This document shows positions 59,658-64,000 of a stretch of DNA of 64,000 nucleotides, piece by piece. Positions within the stretch are counted from its first letter, which is position 1; every line of letters starts with the position of its first letter. Both the position numbers and the translations under genes were made by a program. Source of the stretch: Cryptosporidium bovis (lineage: Eukaryota > Apicomplexa > Conoidasida > Eucoccidiorida > Cryptosporidiidae); NCBI GenBank assembly GCA_009768925.2, contig VHIT02000016.1, positions 88,232-152,231 on the forward strand. The letters are read 5' to 3'. The notes under the pieces were generated by a model that did no database searches, was not told the DNA's origin, and saw only the letters and a program-made list of their open reading frames with translations.

Positions 59658-61607
59658 ATGGTCTCGAATAGCACAGAGAATTACACCCTACCATATACAA
59701 ATGAAACCAAATATTCAAATAATGGAAATGATAAATCTAATATTTTTAGGATAGATGTTGGAAATGCCGATAGTGACAATGCACCAGATGTTCTTGAAGA
59801 GGAGATAGTTCAATGTTCATATTGTAATCAGCCTACATATGATGAATCTTATATTTTGTTATCATGCCTTCACAGATATCACTACTATTGTGTTCTGAGC
59901 AATATTTCTGCAGTTTCTGATTGCGGCGATTTCATGGTTTGTAAGGTTTGTGGCTTTAAGTCAGCAGTGCTCGGTAAAACAGGTCTTCCTGTGGTTCGTG
60001 AACTGGGTTCTGTTTTCAACAGAAATAATTTTGGCTCTCAACCGAAGACAAATTGTTCTACGTGCCTGTTTAGAATGTCTAATGTATACTGCATTGATTG
60101 TTGTGAAAACTTTTGCACGAGATGTGCCAAAGAGTTTCATAATTCAGTTTCTACCCTTCAAAATCATATATTGAGGCAATTAGAGAGTGACGAACAACAT
60201 ATAGTTGTTAATACTACGAAGAAACTTGCAAAAACTGCCAAGGAAGAGAAAATTTTGTTTGGTATGAATGGGAATACAGCAGATGCGAACAATAAACAAA
60301 TTCAAAAAAAAAAAAAGTTGTCTGCAGAAGAGTATTGCATTGTCCATAAAGATTCAAAAGCTAATTACTTCTGTCTTACATGTGAGCATAATTGTTTTTG
60401 TGAAATTTGCGCAACTATTGGGATGCACCGCGACCACAAGGTGTTAATGGCAAACGAAGCTATTGATTGTATTAGAGAGGTTTTGGTTCAATTTCAGAAT
60501 TTTGCAATAAAACGAATTACAGAGCTTGATTCTGTTTATAATTCTACATCTGAATGGATGAAGAGGCAGAAAAAATTCATGGAGGAAGTAAAGCCTCTAC
60601 TTGAAAGCAATTCAATCCAGGCATGCCAAATATTGTCTGATAACACAGAGAAGTTCAAGAATGAGCTTCTAAAAGAGTGGTTTGATGGGGAGGATATTGT
60701 TTTAAAGGAAATTAACGATTCTAAGAAGAAATTTGATGAAATAAAACAATTGATAACTTTATTACAGACCTGTTTAGAGAAAGGTGATGACTATTTGATG
60801 ATGAATTTCTTACACGAAAGGTATAAAGAAGTTTATATGTGGCTAGATAAACCATTTAACGAAGATGATTTTACAAAATTTACAGATCCGGTTGTTTGTT
60901 ATGAACGAATATATAATATGACTGATAAAATTAATAGGGAAACCGCAAACTTGATGTCACAGCAAATTGCATTAAATAGATTGAATTGCATATTTCAACC
61001 AAGAAAGTTTCAATGCAACTATGAGAGTGATATTATTACCTTCGATGATGACGGGATTGCCATACCAATACTTTCTAGTGACAAAATAAGTTACTCTTAC
61101 AACAGCAATTTGGAAGAATCTAAACACTCGAAAAAATCAATTATTAAAATAGGCGAGATTTTTAATAGGGATTTCTTTGGAAGGAAGCGACAGGACATTC
61201 AAATAGAGAAATCTGTTACATTAGAAATTACTCAAAATGATGACTATTCTGAGATACTTGAAGATAACTCTTATTATGCGCTTTATGAGAAGATGAAATG
61301 GTTACATCCCGAAAGTGAATCTCCAAATCAGGAAAAGTCTGATAGTGAAAAGAGCAATGATTCAAGAAAATTTTTACAAGATGGTGATTCAAAAGATAAT
61401 TTAAGTGAAGAAATAACAAACGTTAGTAATAATGTACTCCAAAACGAAAGGTTTATAAATTCTAGAGTTATTGGGTTTATGGAATATCAAAAAGATGTCC
61501 CATATATGACAAATTTATGTATTGATATTAAAGACTGTATAAATATCTTTCCAAGGTTCGACATATTGTACTCAAAGAGGGAGGAGCATCCTTATATTTG
61601 TAAATAG
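59658..61607 (+). CDS. RING/B-box (TRIM-like) zinc-finger protein
   Basis: A 649-residue protein with an N-terminal RING-like domain (CSYCNQPTYDESYILLSC, then HRYHYYC and CKVC, about 53-98), a first B-box (about 129-170, CSTCLFRMSNVYCIDCCENF), a second B-box (about 227-265, YCIVHKDSKANYFCLTC and CEICATIGMHRDHK) and a helical coiled-coil region (about 275-400). This RING-B-box-coiled-coil order is the TRIM architecture of E3 ubiquitin ligases. The C-terminal 250 residues contain acidic and Lys/Ser-rich parts and no SPRY, NHL or other known TRIM end domain. The linker between boxes has a KKKKK run. Subcellular site and substrates are unknown. The single exon begins at the first ATG. Confidence 0.85.
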   Translation: MVSNSTENYTLPYTNETKYSNNGNDKSNIFRIDVGNADSDNAPDVLEEEIVQCSYCNQPTYDESYILLSCLHRYHYYCVLSNISAVSDCGDFMVCKVCGFKSAVLGKTGLPVVRELGSVFNRNNFGSQPKTNCSTCLFRMSNVYCIDCCENFCTRCAKEFHNSVSTLQNHILRQLESDEQHIVVNTTKKLAKTAKEEKILFGMNGNTADANNKQIQKKKKLSAEEYCIVHKDSKANYFCLTCEHNCFCEICATIGMHRDHKVLMANEAIDCIREVLVQFQNFAIKRITELDSVYNSTSEWMKRQKKFMEEVKPLLESNSIQACQILSDNTEKFKNELLKEWFDGEDIVLKEINDSKKKFDEIKQLITLLQTCLEKGDDYLMMNFLHERYKEVYMWLDKPFNEDDFTKFTDPVVCYERIYNMTDKINRETANLMSQQIALNRLNCIFQPRKFQCNYESDIITFDDDGIAIPILSSDKISYSYNSNLEESKHSKKSIIKIGEIFNRDFFGRKRQDIQIEKSVTLEITQNDDYSEILEDNSYYALYEKMKWLHPESESPNQEKSDSEKSNDSRKFLQDGDSKDNLSEEITNVSNNVLQNERFINSRVIGFMEYQKDVPYMTNLCIDIKDCINIFPRFDILYSKREEHPYICK

Positions 61608-61794
61608 GGTTAATATAATGGAGTTACCTTATTTTGAAACTTTATAATATTTAACTACTATATTTTATAATTCTTATGTTTCGTCCAACATTTTTTTTTG
61701 AATTGATATTCTTCAAACTTAATAGGTTAATATTTTTCTAAACCAATTTCTTATCTAACAATGTATTAAATTTTCAAATAGTGTCATTCAAACT

Positions 61795-63853
61795 TTATTC
61801 TATATTCACATCAGCTCTATTTAGTGTTGGAGGGGCTGAATATCCAAACCTAATTGATTCAGTTCTTTCATCTGGGACTAATTTAGAGAATACTGGTGCC
61901 ACTTCTGTGCCATTCATTGGGGTGACAAAATACTTATTTGGAAGAGTATTCTTTCTTGGTTCAATTGTAAAATTATCACTTGAAGATGAATTTGATGTGT
62001 TTTTATGGACGTCTGCCATAGAAGTTTTTCCGTCTAACTTCTCGATTGTAACGTTTGTATTAAGAAATTGTTCCTTTGGCGAGATAAATAATCCAGTGTT
62101 ATTACGATCAGCACTTACATAATGTGTTTCATTGTTGTTTTCCGAAATAACTTTCCGTGTTGTTTTCATATTTGTCGATAACGTTAAATTTTCCTCGTCT
62201 CTAATGGTTGACTCAATAGTTGTGGGAATAGTTGTGGTTGTTGTTTGTATTTTTTTTAGAATAGTTGATGGCAATGTAGTTATATTACGGGAATCTATGA
62301 TAGTACTCGGTTGTGACTTTAAATCCTGAATATCAATCATTCCAGGCTTAATTTTTATGCCTTGATCTTTTTTCTTCTGCCCATCTTCAACTGAACTTGA
62401 ATGTGTATTTATTTCAGGTGTACTGGTTGTTGTCTCAGTTAAAAACTTATTAAGTATACTTCTTTGATTTGTCACATTATTAATCCTGGCCGGATTAAAT
62501 TTGAGGTTTTGTCGTGTTTCAGCTGTTTGTAAAGTAAATCTAAGTGGGGTAGCAGCTTGATTAACTTCTGATGTGGTGGTAGTAGTAGTAGTAGTTGTCG
62601 TGGTAGTGGTAGTAGCAGAAGTTGTAGTACTAGTTGTTGGTGGTTTTCTGAAGAATAAGTTTTTATTCGTAAGGAATGGAACATTATTTAAATCAATAGG
62701 ATAGATGAACGATGATGACTGAACCTCGGAATTATTCTCATCTTGTGTATTTGCATCACTAAGGACAAAACCAGACACTACTGTTGTAGTAGTGGTAGTA
62801 GTAGTAGTAGTTGTGGTAGTTGTTGTGGTAGTAGTAGTAGTAGTGGTGGTAGTAGTGGTAGTTGTTGTGGTAGTAGTAGTAGTTGTTGTGGTAGTAGTAG
62901 TAGTTGTTGTTGTTGTTGTACTAGTAGTAGTTGTAGTACTAGTTGTTGGTGGCTGCTTGAAGAATAGATTTTTGTTTGTAATGAATGGAATATTATTTAT
63001 ATCTATGGGATAAATAAATGATGATGATTTAAGTTCAAAATCACCCTCATCTTTTTTACTCAACTCACTTAATGAACTTGATATTCCTGCTGCAGTAACG
63101 GTTGTGGTAGTAGTAGTGGTTGTGGTAGTAGTAGTAGTTGTTGTTGTTGTGTTAGTAGTAGTGGTTGTTGTGGAAGTTGTAGTTGAACTAGTGCTGGTAG
63201 AAGTTGTTGTAAAAGGTGGTTTTAATAAAAATCCCTTTATTGGAAAAATCGGAATATTATTTAAATCAAGTTGATAAAATGAGGTTGAATTTATTGTTTC
63301 TGGAATAAATTTGATGTTCTCCCTTAGTTTTCTATTTCTTGAAATCTGAGCAGAATTGTTTGTAGTAGTAGTGGTTGTTGTGGTCGTAGTAGTAGTAGTG
63401 GTTGTTGATGTAGTTGTGAAATACGACTTGAAAATGTAATCTTTCAGGGGGAAAAATGATATATTATTTAATTCAAGTGGATAAAATGAGGTAGAATTAA
63501 CTGTTTCAGGGATAATCTTAATATTTTCCCTCAATCTTCTATTTCTAGAAAGTATTTGTGTATTGCTTTCAGTGGTAGTAGTTGTTGTGGTAGTAGTAGT
63601 AGTAGTAGTAGTGGTAGTAGTAGTAGTAGTAGTTGTTGTTGTGGTAGTAGTAGTAGTAGTAGTATTGGTAGTGGTGGTAGTAGTCGTTGGAAGTGGTGGT
63701 GGTTGCTTAAATGACAAATTTTTGTTTGTTAAGAATGGAATGTTATTCAAATCAATAGGATAGAAAAACGATGATGATTGAACCTCGGAATTATTTTCAC
63801 TTTGCGTGTTTGTACCACTAAAGATAAAACCAGACACTACTGTTGTAGTGGTG

Positions 63854-63897
<44 letters not shown>

Positions 63898-64000
63898 GGT
63901 AGTAGTAGTAGTAGTGGTAGTAGTAGTAGTAGTTGTGGTAGTAGTGGTAGTAGTAGTAGTAGTGGTTGTAGTGGTTGTAGTAGAAGTTGTAGTACTAGTT
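61795..64000 (-). CDS. Poly-threonine mucin-like glycoprotein (5' end beyond the window)
   Basis: The open frame runs from the stop at 61795 to the right edge and beyond, at least 735 residues. Long Thr tracts (up to about 50 residues in a row) alternate with non-repetitive modules of 35-60 residues. Two module types alternate: type A with SSSFIYPIDLNNIPFLTNKN, type B with NRRLRENIKIIPETVNSTSF. At least five A/B copies are present; they diverge in sequence but retain LNN-I and F-x-x-PP landmarks. The last 260 residues are non-repetitive, Ser/Thr/Asn-rich. Thr/Ser tracts are expected targets of O-GalNAc glycosylation, as in Cryptosporidium surface and oocyst mucins. The signal peptide, if present, is outside the window. 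The last ATG in the visible part is not the start. No membrane anchor is seen at the C-terminus. Confidence 0.82.
62571..63990 (-). repeat. ACT/ACC/ACA trinucleotide tracts encoding poly-Thr
   Basis: Six trinucleotide tracts (about 62571-62640, 62780-62947, 63099-63210, 63359-63418, 63569-63690, 63838-63990) are made of ACT, ACC and ACA codons in irregular order; ACG is nearly absent. They are expected to vary in length by slippage and are hard to assemble. Their reverse complement reads as poly-Val or poly-Ser in other frames. Confidence 0.92.

Noticed and set aside
62743-63763. Poly-Val and poly-Ser/Cys/Gly frames on the plus strand
   Set aside because: They are the reverse complement of the trinucleotide tracts of the Thr-rich mucin gene and have no other coding features.
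1-64000. tRNA, rRNA, CRISPR or transposon features
   Set aside because: No B-box-like tRNA arms, rRNA stretches, regular direct-repeat arrays or transposase frames were seen on either strand by eye; weak RNA genes could still be missed.

Overview
The window is nuclear DNA of a compact, AT-rich protist, almost certainly a Cryptosporidium species or a very close apicomplexan relative. The evidence is the roughly 70% A+T, the high gene density (about 35 protein genes in 64 kb), the rarity and shortness of introns (about 45-120 nt, GTAAGT/GTATGT donors and T-rich AG acceptors), very small gaps between divergent and convergent genes, and a poly-threonine mucin-like glycoprotein at the right edge. 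No rRNA, tRNA, CRISPR array, insertion sequence or prokaryotic operon was seen. The species is not determinable from the sequence alone.

Layout. 0-6 kb: PP2C-like phosphatase, V-ATPase subunit F, an unknown gene, a syntaxin-16-like Qa-SNARE, a decayed gene (pseudogene) and a tiny spliced DPM3-like gene. 6-15 kb: COG5, an HCF101-type Fe-S carrier ATPase with an apparently duplicated MIP18 domain, a protein with a possible PARP-like fold, and PRPF6. 15-22 kb: a six-exon Nse1-like SMC5/6 subunit without its RING, prefoldin 3, histone H2A.Z, a PCID2/Thp1-like TREX-2 subunit, a TLDc protein, ribosomal protein uL13 and an unknown coiled-coil protein. 22-28 kb: a giant TFIIIC B-block subunit. 28-33.5 kb: two divergently transcribed paralogues of an unrecognised Cys-containing family around a 1.34 kb intergenic region with GCATGC motifs, a microsatellite and a 2-base gap. 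33.5-46 kb: NIPA-type transporter, TFIIF-alpha, ArfGAP, a coiled-coil/PH-like protein, CCCH zinc finger, LPCAT-like acyltransferase, two unknowns and a C2H2 protein with a previously easy-to-miss first exon. 46-59.5 kb: SWC4/DMAP1, PRPF4, a reductase, IWS1, MATH-BTB, INTS11, topoisomerase III and NOP4/RBM28. 59.5-64 kb: a RING/B-box (TRIM-like) protein and the 5'-truncated Thr-rich mucin.

Functional themes. Many genes are housekeeping parts of the same machines: PRPF6 and PRPF4 (U4/U6.U5 tri-snRNP), H2A.Z and SWC4 (SWR1/NuA4 chromatin exchange), TFIIIC, TFIIF, IWS1 and INTS11 (transcription), COG5, syntaxin-16, ArfGAP and DPM3 (ER/Golgi traffic and glycosylation), Nse1 and TOP3 (genome stability). 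They are not an operon. Several divergent pairs share promoters of 77-103 bp, and GCGCCA/TTGGCGC (E2F-like) sites recur in the gaps.

The best leads for something undescribed are the paralogue pair at 28-33.5 kb, the decayed gene at 4.5-5.5 kb, the RING-less Nse1, the double-MIP18 HCF101, and the modular Thr-rich mucin.
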